DNA of 64,000 nt from Rhodococcus spelaei (GTDB taxonomy: Bacteria; Actinomycetota; Actinomycetes; Mycobacteriales; Mycobacteriaceae). Made by a program: the position numbers and the translations under genes. Position 1 is the stretch's first letter; each line of letters begins with the position of its first letter. This document shows positions 9,852 through 20,000 of this stretch, in pieces. The DNA lies in assembly GCF_006704125.1 (NCBI RefSeq), contig NZ_VIGH01000001.1:248001-312000 (forward strand), in the 5' to 3' direction. Below the pieces are notes generated by a model, which saw nothing but the letters and a program-made list of their open reading frames with translations, did no database searches and was not told the origin of the DNA.

Positions 9852-11630
9852 GTGCGCATTTCCCTTCCCCGTCGCCTCGCGACACCGTTGATCGCGGCCA
9901 CCGCCGCAGCCGGGCTGATGCTCGGCGTGACGAACGGCATCGCCGCGGCCGCGGATCCGCCGCCCGCGTGGTCGGGCGACCAGTCGGCGGACAACCTCGG
10001 GTGGAACCTGAGCCTGTCCGCCGTGAACGGGGCCGCGGTCGACCGTGCCCAACCGGGTGTCAACGTCGTCCACCCGGGCGACACCGTCACCTACACCGCC
10101 AAGATCTGGAAGAAGTCCGGCATCGGCCGGTACATGACCAGTATCCGGCAGATCCGGCCCGCCGGTTTCGAGTACGTCTCGAACACGGTGAGCAAGCAGT
10201 CGACCGTCACCAACGAGGGCACCGCGGGCGTCAAGGCGGTCTGCGCCGGGGGCGGCTGCAGTTCGGTGCCGATCCTGGGCACCAAGGGCTACCTCGACAA
10301 CGTGGACTTCGCTGTCACCTACAAGATCCCGACGACCCAGGCCTTCGGCGACTACAACGCCGGATTCGTGTTCGACGTCTACGCGTTCTCCACTCAGTCG
10401 GGCGCCAACCCGGCCGGCGCGTGGGTGCGTGTCGTCGACCCCGCCGTGAGTACCACCACCGACCTGCAAGCGCCCGCCACCGCGAAGACCGGTGAGACCG
10501 TCACGCTGACCGCGAACGTCGGGCCGGCGAACTCGGTCGGTACGGTGCAGTTCAAGGACGGCGCCACCAATATCGGTGGCCCGGTGTCCGTTTCGGGTGG
10601 CGTCGCCATCCGCTCGCACATCTTCGACACCGTGGGCCCGCACTCCATCACCGCGGCGTTCACCGCGGGCGCGGGCTTCCACGACTCGGTGTCCGGTGCC
10701 AAGACCGTCGACGTCACCGCCGACACCACCACCACGCTGCAGGTCCCGGCCACCGCGGTCGTCAACGCGGACGTCGACCTGACCGCCACCGTTTCCCCGG
10801 CCAACGCCGCGGGCCAGGTTCAGTTCAAGGACGGCGACGCGACCCTCGGCGCCCCCGTCGACGTGGCGAACGGCACGGCCAAACTGACCAAGAAGTTCGA
10901 CGCGGCCGGCACACACAGCTTCACCGCGGTGTTCACCGGTGCCCCCGGCTACAACGGCTCCACTTCAGCGCCCGCGCCGCTGACCGTGAAGGACGCCGAC
11001 TGGGGCACCACCACCACCGTCCTCGAGCCGGTCACCGCGACCGTCGGCACCCCGGTGAACCTGTCCGCCACCGTCGGCCCGATCCCGACCGGTGGTGACG
11101 TGAAGTTCCGCGTGGACGGCGTCGAGGTCGGCACCGCGCCGGTCGGCACCGGTGACGGCGTCGCGATCCTGTCGCACACCTTCACCACTGCCGGCACCGC
11201 CAAGGTCGTCGCCGAGTTCGTGGGCACGGCGGGCTTCACCGGTTCCACCTCGGCCGCGTTCGACGTGACGGTCAAGGCGCCCGACACCCGCGAGGCCACC
11301 ACCACCGCGCTCGCGGTCACCGGCAACGCCGCTGTGGGACAGGCGATGACCTTCAAGGCCACCGTTGCCCCGGCCGGAGCCAACGGCACCGTGCAGTTCA
11401 AGTCCGGTACCACCGCGATCGGTGCCCCCGTTCCGGTCGTCAACGGCGTCGCCAGCCTGACGCACACCTTCGACACGGCCGGCACCTACGGCGTCACCGC
11501 CAGCTTCGTCGGTGGCGACGGGTTCAAGGACTCCGTCTCCGGTCCCACCGTGGTGAACGTGGCCGCCGCGGGCACCCCGGGCGGCGGCAGCCTCGACACC
11601 GGTTCGCTGACCAACCTGTTCGGCAGCTAG
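9852..11630 (+). CDS. Secreted protein with four bacterial Ig-like repeats
   Basis: A 592-aa protein. The GTG at 9852 is chosen because AGGAGG lies six bases upstream; the reading frame is open a little further. A signal peptide ends in IAAAA near residue 34. Residues about 35-200 form a beta-rich domain with RQIRPAGFEYVSNTV, like DUF11-type domains, and a CAGGGC cysteine pair. Four tandem Ig-like domains (Big_3-like, about 85 aa each) follow, each opening TT-T-L and carrying G-VQFKDG or a variant plus a final TA-F-G--GF-DS segment. The C-terminus is a Gly-rich hinge and GSLTNLFGS, nearly the same tail as the next gene. No LPXTG motif or membrane anchor is seen, so it is released or held by other contacts. 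Probably a surface or matrix protein. Confidence 0.85.
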   Translation: MRISLPRRLATPLIAATAAAGLMLGVTNGIAAAADPPPAWSGDQSADNLGWNLSLSAVNGAAVDRAQPGVNVVHPGDTVTYTAKIWKKSGIGRYMTSIRQIRPAGFEYVSNTVSKQSTVTNEGTAGVKAVCAGGGCSSVPILGTKGYLDNVDFAVTYKIPTTQAFGDYNAGFVFDVYAFSTQSGANPAGAWVRVVDPAVSTTTDLQAPATAKTGETVTLTANVGPANSVGTVQFKDGATNIGGPVSVSGGVAIRSHIFDTVGPHSITAAFTAGAGFHDSVSGAKTVDVTADTTTTLQVPATAVVNADVDLTATVSPANAAGQVQFKDGDATLGAPVDVANGTAKLTKKFDAAGTHSFTAVFTGAPGYNGSTSAPAPLTVKDADWGTTTTVLEPVTATVGTPVNLSATVGPIPTGGDVKFRVDGVEVGTAPVGTGDGVAILSHTFTTAGTAKVVAEFVGTAGFTGSTSAAFDVTVKAPDTREATTTALAVTGNAAVGQAMTFKATVAPAGANGTVQFKSGTTAIGAPVPVVNGVASLTHTFDTAGTYGVTASFVGGDGFKDSVSGPTVVNVAAAGTPGGGSLDTGSLTNLFGS

Positions 11631-11652
11631 CCACCCACCACCCACGACCGGT

Positions 11653-11681
11653 CCCGGGGCGTGACGAGTGCACGCCCCGGG
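11653..11681 (+). terminator. Hairpin between the two Ig-repeat genes
   Basis: A perfect 11-bp stem (CCCGGGGCGTG with CACGCCCCGGG) and a 7-base loop, 22 bases after the first Ig-repeat gene. It may reduce read-through into the second gene. Confidence 0.6.
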
Positions 11682-11722
11682 TCCGGGTGGGCCCAGACTT
11701 TCCCTCATTCGTAGGAGAATTC

Positions 11723-13444
11723 ATGCAGAACAAGAGAATTCGCCGGTTAGCGACACCGATCACCGCGGGTGCCGTCGTCGGCATCACCGTGTTCGGTGGC
11801 GTGCCCGCCCAGGCTGCCCCGACCACCACGACCTTCACGGCCTCCTGCCTGGCGACTCCGTCCGCAGTCGCCGGTCCGACCGTGCAGTCGCAGCCGTCCT
11901 CGGTGACCGTCGATGCGCCGGCCGTGGTGAACGCCGGCGACCAGTTCGACGTCGTCATCGCACCGCCGCCGATCACGTACCCGAACTCGGTGTCCGGGGC
12001 GTCCGTGCAGAACGTCTCGCGGGTCAAGATCGACGTCGAGGTCCCGCAGAACGCCGACTACCTCGGTGCGGAAATTGTTCCCGGGACCGGCTCCGGCCTC
12101 AGCGGTGTGGCTCCGAACCTGTTGCGGGTCAACGAGAACGGCGTCGTCGACCCGAACGGGACCATTCTTCGCCTGTCGGGCAACAACGCGACCATCGGAA
12201 ACGGCCCGAACTCCAGCAAGAACTCCGAGGGCGGCATCGTCGCGAAGGCGTCGTCCGGTTCGGACACCACATTCCAGTTGCCTCAGGTCAAGGCGCATCT
12301 CAAGGCGGGTGCTTCCGGAAACGTCGACCTCAAGTTGCGCACCAGCGGCGACGCGGGGGCGTGGGCCAACGACAAGAACTTCCTGACCTTCCTGCCGAAG
12401 GCCACCCTCGTCATCACCGCCTGGGCGCCGACCCAGTGCACCCCCCGTGACAGTCAGACCGCACCTCTCAACGTCGGTGCCGGCCCGCTCGCGACGGTCA
12501 AGATCCAGGAAGCCGACAAGGCGACCACCACGACGCTGACCGGACCGGCCGCGGCGAAGAACGGCACCCCGATCACGTTGACTGCCAACGTCGCTCCCGG
12601 CGCGAATGCCGGCACCGTGCAGTTCAAGGACGGCGGCGTGCCGCTCGGTGGCGCAGTGACTGTCGCGAACGGCAGTGCCTCGATCTCGCCGACCTTCACC
12701 ACCGACGGGGACCACTCGATCACCGCCGAGTACTCCGGAGCCACCGGCTTCCTCGCGTCCACCTCGGCCGCCAAGGTCGTCAAGGTGACCACCGACGCGC
12801 CTCCGGACGCGACCACCACCACGACGGTGACGGCGCCGAACAACGCCAAGGTCGGACAGGACGTGAACCTCACCGCGAAGGTCGACCCGGCGGGTAGCGG
12901 GGGCACGGTGAACTTCGTCGTCGATGACGGCGCCCCCATTCCGGGGATGGTCGGCACGGACGGCGTGGCGGTCGCGCCGTACACCTTCACCACCACCGGC
13001 ACTCACAAGGTCGTCGCGAAGTTCACCGGCGGGGCGGGATTCGCGCCGTCCACCTCGCTCGCCTTTCCGGTGAGCGTCACCACGCCCGCTCCCGCGGATG
13101 TGGACACCACGACCACGCTGGCCCCGCTCGGCACGGTCGAGAAGAACGTCCCGGTGGTGCTCAAGGCGACGGTCGCCCCGGCCAACGCCAGGGGCACGGT
13201 GCAGTTCAAGATCGGTGACGCGCTGATCGGCGGACCGGTCGACGTGGTCGACGGCGTCGCGACCCTGCCGACGACGTTCGTCAACTCCGGTACGTACAAC
13301 GTCACCGCGGAGTTCACCGGCGCGGCCGGGTTCACCAGCTCGGCCGCGGCGCCGCAGACGCTGACCGTGCCCGGTGCGACCGGCCCCGGTGACGGGGGCG
13401 GTGGATTCGGCAGCCTCGAAAGCCTCTTCGGTTCGTCCAAGTAG
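11723..13444 (+). CDS. Secreted protein with three bacterial Ig-like repeats (paralogue of upstream gene)
   Basis: A 573-aa protein with ATG at 11723 and AGGAG six bases upstream. A signal peptide (RRLATPITAGAVVGITVFGG, cleaved after AQA) precedes a roughly 230-aa domain unlike that of the upstream gene, with two widely spaced cysteines. Three tandem Ig-like repeats follow (about residues 270-550), with the same TTTTL opening, GTVQFK core and GATGF/GGAGF closing motifs. The tail GGFGSLESLFGSSK echoes the upstream paralogue. The shared repeats and tail show tandem duplication with exchange of the N-terminal domain. The tail may be a sorting or assembly signal (inference). Confidence 0.85.
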   Translation: MQNKRIRRLATPITAGAVVGITVFGGVPAQAAPTTTTFTASCLATPSAVAGPTVQSQPSSVTVDAPAVVNAGDQFDVVIAPPPITYPNSVSGASVQNVSRVKIDVEVPQNADYLGAEIVPGTGSGLSGVAPNLLRVNENGVVDPNGTILRLSGNNATIGNGPNSSKNSEGGIVAKASSGSDTTFQLPQVKAHLKAGASGNVDLKLRTSGDAGAWANDKNFLTFLPKATLVITAWAPTQCTPRDSQTAPLNVGAGPLATVKIQEADKATTTTLTGPAAAKNGTPITLTANVAPGANAGTVQFKDGGVPLGGAVTVANGSASISPTFTTDGDHSITAEYSGATGFLASTSAAKVVKVTTDAPPDATTTTTVTAPNNAKVGQDVNLTAKVDPAGSGGTVNFVVDDGAPIPGMVGTDGVAVAPYTFTTTGTHKVVAKFTGGAGFAPSTSLAFPVSVTTPAPADVDTTTTLAPLGTVEKNVPVVLKATVAPANARGTVQFKIGDALIGGPVDVVDGVATLPTTFVNSGTYNVTAEFTGAAGFTSSAAAPQTLTVPGATGPGDGGGGFGSLESLFGSSK

Positions 13445-13462
13445 GGCCCAGTCCACAGCGGG

Positions 13463-13492
13463 GTGCGCCGCCGGTCCAGGCCGGCGGCGCAC
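13463..13492. terminator. Hairpin terminator between convergent genes
   Basis: A perfect 12-bp stem (GTGCGCCGCCGG with CCGGCGGCGCAC) and a 6-base loop, 19 bases after the second Ig-repeat gene and just before the end of the convergent small membrane gene. Confidence 0.7.
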
Positions 13493-13504
13493 TCGTGCGC
13501 CGGG

Positions 13505-13687
13505 TCAGACTCCTGCGGTGAGGGCGACCGTGAGTGGGACGGCGGTGAGGAAGCAGACGGCGGCCACGAACAGGGCGATGACGATGCCGCGGTGCCAGCG
13601 GCCGCGGACACCGCTCGCGGCGGTCACGAACAGGACGAATCCCACGCAGACCGAACCGATGGTGAGGATCACGGGGGCGTCGACCAT
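13505..13687 (-). CDS. Small two-helix membrane protein
   Basis: A 60-aa protein from the internal ATG at 13687 (MVDAPVILTIG...), preferred over a start 15 codons upstream because the extension is polar and unlike a membrane protein. Two hydrophobic spans (about residues 6-24 and 34-56) are joined by a short basic loop (RGRWHRG). The family is not recognised; small proteins like this are common and mostly uncharacterised in actinobacteria. It converges on the Ig-repeat gene and diverges from the cutinase gene. Confidence 0.55.
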   Translation of the reverse strand: MVDAPVILTIGSVCVGFVLFVTAASGVRGRWHRGIVIALFVAAVCFLTAVPLTVALTAGV

Positions 13688-13886
13688 GCTCCGATTCTGC
13701 CCGGGACGATCGAACGGGCCGGATGCGGCCACCGGCAGGTGTCCGTCATTCGATCGATAGGCGTGCGAATTATCCGGCCGCTGAGGTAACGTTCCTTCAC
13801 CGTTTGTGCATCAGTTCGACACATTCCGATGCCACCATGACCTGGTAGTTCGGACGGATTCGCAAGATTTTTGGGGGGCCATACTC

Positions 13887-14804
13887 ATGCGTTTGAAGAA
13901 GCTGTCGGCCATCGTGGCAGCCTGTGCCGCGACCGCCACCGGAATGCTCGTTTCCGGCGCCGTGGCGCAGGCGTCCCCGGCCGGGGACTGCCCGAGCCTG
14001 TACGTGGTGGCCGTGCCCGGTACCTGGGAGACGTCCACCAAGGCCGACAAGCAGCCGACGCCCGGCATGTTGGCCCAGGTCACCGACCGCCTGGGCGGGG
14101 CGAACATCCGCTCCGACTACGTCACCTACGCCGCGACCGCGTTCCCCTGGGAGGGCGACGTGTACGGGGCGTCGAAGAAGCAGGCGACGGACAACGCTCG
14201 CGGGATGCTCGAGGCGATGCAGCAGCGGTGTGCGGGCACCCGATTCGCGATCATCGGCTACAGCCAGGGCGCCGACGCCGCGGGTGACCTCGCCTCCGAG
14301 ATCGGGACCGGCACCAGCACCATCCGGCCGGAGAAGATCGCGGGCGTCGGCCTGCTGTCGGATCCGCGCCGCTCGGAGACCGACGCGTTGATCGGACCGC
14401 GGGTGTCGGGCAACGGCGCCGGCGGACCGCGGCTCGGCGGATTCGGGTGGATCAGCGACCGCACCGTGACGTTCTGCGCCCCCGGCGACCTGTACTGCTC
14501 CACCGAGCGCACCGACTTCGTCACCCGGCTTGCGGGCGCCGCCGCGGTCAACTCGGATCCGGGTTCCTCGGACTCGCCGAACTACGTGCCGGAGGTCGGG
14601 GCCATCTGGCAGGACCTGCTGGGCGCGGGCGGGATCCCGACCCTGCAGAACCAGCTGAGCGAGCAGGCGAACGGGCAGCGCGTCGACCAGCTCGAGCAGT
14701 TCTACGGCTCGGGCGTGCACCAGAGCTACTGGCACTACACCGTCGACGCCGCGGGGAACACACCCGGCACCTGGCTCGCGGGCTGGCTGCGGGCCAAGGC
14801 CTGA
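13887..14804 (+). CDS. Cutinase-family secreted serine hydrolase (Culp-like)
   Basis: A 305-aa protein from the ATG at 13887, which directly precedes a signal peptide (SAIVAACAATATGMLVSG, cut after AQA). It follows the cutinase family: serine elbow GYSQGAD near residue 124, the conserved CAPGDLYC with catalytic Asp between two cysteines near residue 200, and a C-terminal His in QSYWHYTVD. Mycobacterial homologues (Culps) are exported esterases or phospholipases acting on lipids, and at least one contributes to mycolate-containing envelope lipids. At about 305 aa it is longer than plant-pathogen cutinases but normal for actinobacterial members. GGGG precedes the start. The substrate is unknown. 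Confidence 0.9.
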   Translation: MRLKKLSAIVAACAATATGMLVSGAVAQASPAGDCPSLYVVAVPGTWETSTKADKQPTPGMLAQVTDRLGGANIRSDYVTYAATAFPWEGDVYGASKKQATDNARGMLEAMQQRCAGTRFAIIGYSQGADAAGDLASEIGTGTSTIRPEKIAGVGLLSDPRRSETDALIGPRVSGNGAGGPRLGGFGWISDRTVTFCAPGDLYCSTERTDFVTRLAGAAAVNSDPGSSDSPNYVPEVGAIWQDLLGAGGIPTLQNQLSEQANGQRVDQLEQFYGSGVHQSYWHYTVDAAGNTPGTWLAGWLRAKA

Positions 14805-14848
14805 ATCCGCTCACGCCGCTGCCCGTGTAGCGGACTCCCCGACGACCG

Positions 14849-15460
14849 TCAGCGGTGTCGGGGCAGCAGGTCCCGCACGTGCCCCGTCTCGTTCACCGAG
14901 GCGGGGCGGGCGTTGCCGTTGCGGGACACCAGGATCCGCGTCACCGAGGCGTAGTCGACGGGGAAGGTCAGCGGTCGGTCGAGGCCGAGCAGGTGCTGCA
15001 GGTACACGTTGACGACGCCCCCGTGCGCGACCACCGCGACCGTGTCGTCGTGGTCGGCGGCCGCGATCACCCGGTCGATCCCGTTCAGGACCCGGGACCG
15101 GAAGGCGGACGCGTCGACGAAATCGGGAAGGTACCCGGCGAGAATCCTGGCGTAGGCCTCGGGCGCGATCTGCTTGGCCTCGTGGATCGGCACGTAATCC
15201 GATCGGCCGTAGTCGTATTCGGCGAGGTCGGGGTCGGCGGTGACGGGCAGACCGCGTGCGGTCGCGAGTGGTGCCGCGGTCTCCCGTGCGCGACGCTGTG
15301 GGCTGCTGACGATCGCCGAGATCGGGTACGCGGCCAGGGCCTCGGGCAACCTCGCCGCCTGGGCGTGTCCCTCCGGAGTGAGGCCGGGGTCGGCCCCGGC
15401 AGGGGAGTCGGCGGTGAGGATGCGCTCGGGCAGCGCATGGCGGATCAGGAGCAGTTGCAC
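14849..15460 (-). CDS. Histidine phosphatase family protein
   Basis: A 203-aa member of the phosphoglycerate mutase-like superfamily. The phosphohistidine motif is LLIRHALPE at the N-terminus (RHA in place of the commoner RHG), followed by SSPQRRARETA and the second catalytic His in VAHGGVVN. It is a broad-specificity phosphatase; the substrate cannot be told. It begins at GTG only four bases after the stop of the upstream hydrolase and has no clear ribosome site of its own, so it is read as the last gene of the lysX operon, coupled by translation. Confidence 0.85.
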   Translation of the reverse strand: MQLLLIRHALPERILTADSPAGADPGLTPEGHAQAARLPEALAAYPISAIVSSPQRRARETAAPLATARGLPVTADPDLAEYDYGRSDYVPIHEAKQIAPEAYARILAGYLPDFVDASAFRSRVLNGIDRVIAAADHDDTVAVVAHGGVVNVYLQHLLGLDRPLTFPVDYASVTRILVSRNGNARPASVNETGHVRDLLPRHR

Positions 15461-15464
15461 CGGT

Positions 15465-16292
15465 TCACACTGTCATGCCCGCGATCAGGGCGGCCACCGC
15501 GGCAGGGCGGTCGATCATCGCGGTGTGCCGGGCGGGTCGCAGTATCTCGAGCCGGGCGCCCAGGTCCGCGGCGAGGCGACGTTGGGTCCGCAGCCACGCC
15601 GGCGACCACGGCAGGCCCTGGTCGGCGGCGACGACGAGGGTGTCGGGCAGGGGTCCCACCCCGCGAATCGACGCCAGTTCCGCGGGCAGGTCGGTGTAGG
15701 CGGCGTTCTCGAGCAGCACCGCGCGCAGGTAGCTCGGTTCGGTGACGATCCGCTCCATCAGCGGGACGGTCGCGGCGTCCGGCTCGCTCTGGTGCGCGAG
15801 CCGGTGCACGGTGGGTGCGCACAGTCGCTGCAGTCCGCTGCGGGATGCGACCGCGGCCGCTGCCGTCGCCAGGCCGTACCGCCATCGAGACGGCAGCGCG
15901 GGTTGCCGGGGCGGCTCCACGCTCGCGTCCAGGAGCACCAGACCCGACGCACGGTCGCCGTGCAGTCGGGCGAAGGCCTCCGCGTACCAGCCGCCCATCG
16001 AGTGCCCGACGATCAGCACCGGGTCGACGACCCCGACCGCGTCCAGCACCGCGCAGATCCGCTCCGCCTCGCCGCGGACCGTCGGCGGTCGGCCGGTCGG
16101 GGCGCTGAGGCCGAACCCGGGACGGTCGAATCGGATCACCGTGTGGTCGGGTTCGAGCGCGCGTGTGACCGCGTCCCAGTCGAACCAGTTGCCGGCGAGG
16201 CCGCCGCACACCAACACCGGCGGTCCGCCGCCGTCCACGACGACGTGCAGTTTCGACCCGTTGACCTGCAGAAACCTGCCGGATGGTTTCAC
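15465..16292 (-). CDS. Alpha/beta hydrolase
   Basis: A 275-aa hydrolase. The oxyanion region is VCGGLAGNWFDWD, the nucleophile elbow is GHSMGGWYAEA near residue 98, and the catalytic His is in RHTAMID near the C-terminus. The proposed start is the GTG at 16290-16292 ([12 protein letters not shown]), which overlaps the TGA of the DUF998 gene as GTGA. The frame is open far upstream, but that part is an out-of-frame shadow of the neighbour. The coding start lies inside a parS-like palindrome (16285-16300). The substrate is unknown; the operon with lysX suggests an envelope-lipid role (inference). Confidence 0.85.
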   Translation of the reverse strand: MKPSGRFLQVNGSKLHVVVDGGGPPVLVCGGLAGNWFDWDAVTRALEPDHTVIRFDRPGFGLSAPTGRPPTVRGEAERICAVLDAVGVVDPVLIVGHSMGGWYAEAFARLHGDRASGLVLLDASVEPPRQPALPSRWRYGLATAAAAVASRSGLQRLCAPTVHRLAHQSEPDAATVPLMERIVTEPSYLRAVLLENAAYTDLPAELASIRGVGPLPDTLVVAADQGLPWSPAWLRTQRRLAADLGARLEILRPARHTAMIDRPAAVAALIAGMTV

Positions 16293-16300
16293 GTGGAACC
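16285..16300. promoter_or_regulatory. Candidate parS site (ParB-binding)
   Basis: GGTTTCACGTGGAACC is a near-perfect palindrome. Its 14-base core GTTTCACGTGGAAC differs at one base from the widespread chromosomal parS core GTTTCACGTGAAAC, and at a position where accepted parS variants also differ. It sits across the 4-base overlap between the DUF998 and hydrolase genes, so it constrains both reading frames. parS sites cluster near the origin, which agrees with the gene-order argument for this window. Confidence 0.6.
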
Positions 16301-17014
16301 TTGCCGCCACTGTCTCGCGGCGATCGCGGCCAGGTACACGATCCACCCGGTGACGGCGATGAGCTGCAGTCGTTGCGCGTAGCCGAGCAGCCACACCTCG
16401 TCGCCGCGTCCGTCCATGTCGATGGCGAACAGGGTCCACGCGTTGCCGACCATGTACACCACGACCACCGCCACTCCGGACCATCGGGTCCAGCGCGGCC
16501 AGCCGTAGCGGAAGGCGGCGATGATGAACGCGAACACCGAGACCGCGGCGGCGGTCGCCGCGATCGTGCTGGTCGACGCGTGCAGGAAGCGGGACTCGTC
16601 GAGCAGGCCGGCCTGTTCGCGCGCGGCGCATGCGGCACTGGCGTGAGCCGCGCAGTCCAGCGGCATCCGCGAGTCCAGGATCGTCGAGACTGCGAAGACG
16701 CCGAGGCCGATCCAGCCGATCGTGGTCAGCAGTCGTCGCGGCCGCAGCCACAACGCCAGCAGGGCCGCGATGGTCAGCACGATGCCGGTGAGAAGGTCGC
16801 CGGTGCGATAGAAGAGACCCCACGGCTGGTCCAGCGCGGCGAGTTCGCTGGCGTAGGCCCGTGACTGATCGAGGTGCGAGCTCAGGAACCATCCCAGCAT
16901 CCACGTCGAGTACAGGATCGGGCCGAGCGCCAGCAGCGCGACCAGTACCGCCCGGCCGGTTCGCTGCGGATCCGCGGTGACGGACGTCGACGGGGACGTC
17001 ATCTCGTCGATCAC
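16289..17014 (-). CDS. DUF998-type multi-pass membrane protein
   Basis: A 241-aa integral membrane protein with about six hydrophobic spans and short loops (first span [20 protein letters not shown], last [14 protein letters not shown]). The layout fits the DUF998 family, whose function is unknown. The start is placed at the GTG at 17012-17014, which overlaps the lysX stop codon as GTGA; an ATG at 17002 would shorten it by four residues. It in turn overlaps the next gene by four bases. Sitting between lysX and a hydrolase, it may help handle or export envelope lipids (inference). Confidence 0.75.
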   Translation of the reverse strand: MIDEMTSPSTSVTADPQRTGRAVLVALLALGPILYSTWMLGWFLSSHLDQSRAYASELAALDQPWGLFYRTGDLLTGIVLTIAALLALWLRPRRLLTTIGWIGLGVFAVSTILDSRMPLDCAAHASAACAAREQAGLLDESRFLHASTSTIAATAAAVSVFAFIIAAFRYGWPRWTRWSGVAVVVVYMVGNAWTLFAIDMDGRGDEVWLLGYAQRLQLIAVTGWIVYLAAIAARQWRQGST

Positions 17015-20000
17015 TGGCGTGGCTTCGCGAGCGGGAAGGCCAGGGTCTCGCGGATGCTGCCGCCGGTGATCAGCATGACCACTCGGTCCACGCCCATCCC
17101 GAGGCCGCCGGTCGGCGGCATCGCGTGTTCGAGCGCCTGCAGGAAGTCCTCGTCCAATTCCATTGCCTCCTCGTCGCCGCCCGCGGCCAGCAGCGATTGT
17201 TCGGTCAGTCGCGCGCGCTGGTCGACCGGGTCGGTCAGCTCGCTGTAGGCGGTGCCCAGCTCGATGCCCCACGCCACCAGGTCCCACTTTGCCGCAACTC
17301 CGGGGATGGTCGGATGCGGCCTGGTCAGCGGCGACATCGAGGTCGGGAAGTTCGTGTAGAAGGTCGGGAACTCGGTGTGGTCCTCGACCAGGTGCTCGTA
17401 CAACTCCTGCGCTACCGCGCCGGCATCCCAGCCAGGCTGGTGCGGGATCTCGTGCTTGTCGCACAGTCGGCGCAGCTCGTCGACCGGGGTCTGCGGCGTG
17501 ACCTCGACGCCGAGCTTCTCCGCGATCGCCCCGTGCATGGTCTTGACCGGCCACGTACCGGAGATGTCGACCTCGACCAGTTCGCCGTCCGGGCCCGGAC
17601 GCAGGATGATCTCGCGTCCGTGCGCCGCGACCGCCGCCGCCTGGATGAGCTCGCGGCACAGGTCCATCATCCGTTCGTAGTCGCTGTGCGCCTCGTAGGC
17701 CTCGAGGATCGTGAACTCCGGGTTGTGCTTGAAGTCGACGCCCTCGTTGCGGAACACCCGGCCGATCTCGAACACCCGCTCCATGCCCGCCACGCACAGC
17801 CGCTTCAGGTAGAGCTCGGGCGCGATCCGCAGGTACAGGTCGAGGTGGTAGGCGTTGATGTGGGTGAGGAACGGCGCCGCGTTCGCGCCGCCGTGCACCT
17901 GCTGCAGGATCGGCGTCTCGACCTCCAGGTACTGCCGCGCGGTCAGGGTGTCGCGGAGGGACTTGACCACCGCGCTGCGCGCGACGAGCAGGTCACGCGC
18001 CTCGGCGTTGATGGCGAGGTCCACGTACCGCTGCCGAACTCGGGTCTCGGGATCGGACAGGCCCTTCCACTTGTCCGGCAGCGGATGCAGGCATTTGCCG
18101 TTCATCCGCCACTCCGCGGCGAGCAGGGACAGCTCGCCCTTGCGGCTGCGGCCGATGGTGCCGCTCACCTCGATGAGGTCGCCGAGGTCGAAGTCGGCGG
18201 TGAACTCGTCGAGCCGATCGCCGACGTCGGCTCTGTCGAAGAGGACCTGGACATCGCCCGACCAGTCCCGCACCACGGCGAACGCGACGCCGCCGTACGA
18301 GCGAATTCGCATAAGCCGTCCCGCGATCCGCACCCGGGTGCCCTCCGGCGAGCCGGCGGCCGCGGCGACGGTGTGGGTCGGCGGGTACGCCACCGGATAG
18401 CCGTCGATGCCCGCCTCGGTGAGCCGGGCCAGCTTGTCCATCCGCACCCGGACCTGCTCGGGTCGGCGCGGCCCGCTCACCTCGGTGACGTCGGTGATCG
18501 GGAGGTCGGGTGCACTGCCGTCCTCGTGCAGGGCCACCGTCGCGGCCATCGCCGCAGGTACCGCCTCGTGCACGCCGGTGTGTTTGCTGACGTCCCGCCG
18601 GCGCAGCCTCGGCAGGGTCACGAACCCCTCGGCCACCGCCGATGCCACGCCCACCTTGGGCAGCACGCGACTGTCGGAGAAGCACAGGTACCGCGGGGCC
18701 CATTCGGGCTGGTACTTGACATTGGAGCGGTACAGCGCCTCGAGTTGCCACCACTTGGAGAAGAACACCAGCACCGAACGCCACACGCGCAGTACCGGTC
18801 CCGCGCCGATGCGGGCACCCTCCTCGAACACGGTGCGGAATACCGCGAAGTTCAGCGAGATCTTGGTGACGCCGAACTTGTCCGCCCCGGTCGCGAGGTC
18901 GCTGACCATCAACTCCACGACCCCGTTGGGCGCCATCGGGTTTCGGCGCATCAGGTCGAGGGAGACGCCGGTGTTGCCCCACGGCACCAGCGACAGCATG
19001 CCTTGCACGCCACCGTCCTCGTCGACGGCCTCGACCAGCATGCAGTCGCCGTCGGCCGGGTCGCCCAGCCTGCCGAGCGCCATCGAGAAGCCGCGCTCGG
19101 TCTCGGTGTCGCGCCACGCGTCGGCGCGGGTGATCGCCTGAGCCATCTCCTCCGGCGGGACGTCGCGGTGCCGGCGGATCCGCACCGAGATGCCGTGTTT
19201 GCGAACGCGATTCACCGCCTGGCGGACCTGGCGCATCTCACGGCCGCCCAGGTTGAAGTCGCGAGTGTGCAGGATCGCCTCGTCGCCGAGGCCGAGCACG
19301 GTCAGTCCGGCCCGGTTGTACGCGGTGGCGCCGAGCTCGCTGGCCCCCATCACGGCGGGCGTCCAGCCGTAGGTCGAGGCGAGGTCCATCCAGGCGTCGA
19401 CGGCGTGCGGCCAGGCCTCCTCGTCGCCGATCGGGTCTCCGCTGGCCAGGCACACACCGAGCTCCACCCGGTAGGTGACGGCGGCCTTGCCGCTCGGGGC
19501 GAACACCACCGCCTTGTCGCGGCGGGTGGCGAAGTATCCCAGCGAGTCGTCGGCGCCGTAGCGGGCGAGCAGTCCGCGCAGTGCGGATTCGTCGTGACCG
19601 GTGAGCGCGTTCGTGGAGCGCTGCGACCGGAACAGGGTGATGACCGCGGCGAGCAGGGCGAGCGCGCCGAACAGGCCGAGCAGCGTGTTGACGAAACCGT
19701 GTGTGCGACCGTCGAACTGCTCGTTGCCGACGACCACGACGCCCGCGACCCGGTTGATCGACCACAGCAGTCGCTGGTGCTGCGGCAGGGTGCCGGGGAA
19801 CAGTTCGACCAGCGCCCAGCCGAGCAGGGTGCCGACGGCGAGCCCGGCGACCAGGACGCCGAGCGCCTTCCAGCCGGCACCGCGTCGCACCCGCGTGTAG
19901 AACTGCGGTCGTGAGGCGAGGAGTACGGCGGCGACCGCGAGGTGCACGACGAGCGCCCCGACGGCGTTGAGGTCGCGGTCGACGGCCACCTGCGCCACGT

